Source: Congzhengia sp045635085
GTDB taxonomy: Bacteria > Bacillota > Clostridia > UBA1381 > UBA9506
Direction: 5' to 3'
Length of the DNA: 18,958 nt
NCBI GenBank assembly: GCA_045635085.1
Contig: JAZRBM010000003.1
Span: forward strand, 1-18,958
Of this stretch, positions 18,894-18,958 are shown in pieces. A model generated the notes under the pieces. That model had not been told where the DNA came from, ran no database searches, and saw nothing but the letters and a program-made list of their open reading frames with translations. Each line of letters begins with the position of its first letter. The stretch's first letter is position 1. The translations under genes and the position numbers were made by a program.

Positions 18894-18958
18894 ATGAGCG
18901 TTATTATTTTAACAGGTAAAAGTTGTGTCGGTAAAGATGTGGTCAGAAGGGGGTTAGA
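18894..18958 (+). CDS. P-loop nucleotide kinase, N-terminal fragment cut by the window edge
   Basis: ATG 18,894 follows AGAAAGGTAGGGCGTTAT. The 21 visible residues, MSVIILTGKSCVGKDVVRRG followed by L, are a first strand plus Walker A loop GxxxxGKD. Asp instead of Ser/Thr after the Lys is typical of phage dNMP kinase-like and dephospho-CoA kinase-like proteins ('GKxGSGKDT'). Such enzymes phosphorylate nucleotides, often for phage DNA synthesis. The rest lies outside the window, so the exact family is not settled. Confidence 0.8.
   Translation, partial: MSVIILTGKSCVGKDVVRRGL

Overview
The window looks like part of a bacteriophage, or a phage-plasmid, of a low-GC Gram-positive host, most likely a gut Clostridia. 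The DNA is very AT-rich. Almost every gene is preceded by a strong AGGAGG-type ribosome binding site and a near-consensus sigma-A promoter (TTGACA or TTGCAA, 17 bases, extended -10 TGTGGTATAAT). Genes are short, mostly under 130 codons, and mostly of unknown function. There is a tRNA cluster and a phage-style P-loop nucleotide kinase starts at the right edge. No capsid, tail, polymerase or terminase gene is visible, so this is an accessory region.

Layout. (1) 1-10,800, plus strand: a train of about a dozen self-contained cassettes. Each holds a promoter, a ribosome binding site, one to four small genes and usually an intrinsic terminator. Between cassettes lie clusters of a 17-19 base element, forward form F (core TTGTAATATAATACCGA) and its reverse complement R. 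I count by hand about 40 F and 43 R copies, arranged as F...R pairs that can form long hairpins. The last cassette encodes a class II glutamine amidotransferase (GAT-II) plus a small membrane-anchored protein. (2) 10,805-11,520: gene-free control region with a GC-rich patch, tandem GTCAC-N3-GTGAC palindromes and several inverted repeats. (3) 11,527-12,624, minus strand: a lone 365-residue protein with amidoligase-like (GCS/glutamine-synthetase-fold) motifs, its own promoter and operator palindrome, and composition unlike its neighbours. (4) 12,640-13,186: a second control region with nested inverted repeats around a G-rich island, then a 27-A run that is the T-tract of the next operon's terminator. 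(5) 13,217-15,500, minus strand: a tightly overlapping six-gene operon headed by a second amidoligase-like protein with an N-terminal zinc ribbon. (6) 15,717-17,087, minus strand: a rearranged tRNA array under one promoter, with normal tRNA-Gln and tRNA-Leu, an odd tRNA with anticodon AGA, two over-long tRNA-like composites and a frameshifted DUF551 gene, with an 832-bp segment bounded by 45-base direct repeats. (7) 17,264-18,160, plus strand: a 298-residue unknown protein, an almost pure A/T desert, then the start of a P-loop kinase.

Two systems stand out. The first is the dispersed F/R repeat network, which packages the small genes into interchangeable cassettes and could be a regulator-binding array or a recombination substrate. 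The second is the co-occurrence of a GAT-II domain with two divergent amidoligase-like proteins, a combination known from predicted peptide or amide-modification pathways. Both functional readings are inference; the motifs and repeats are directly visible.
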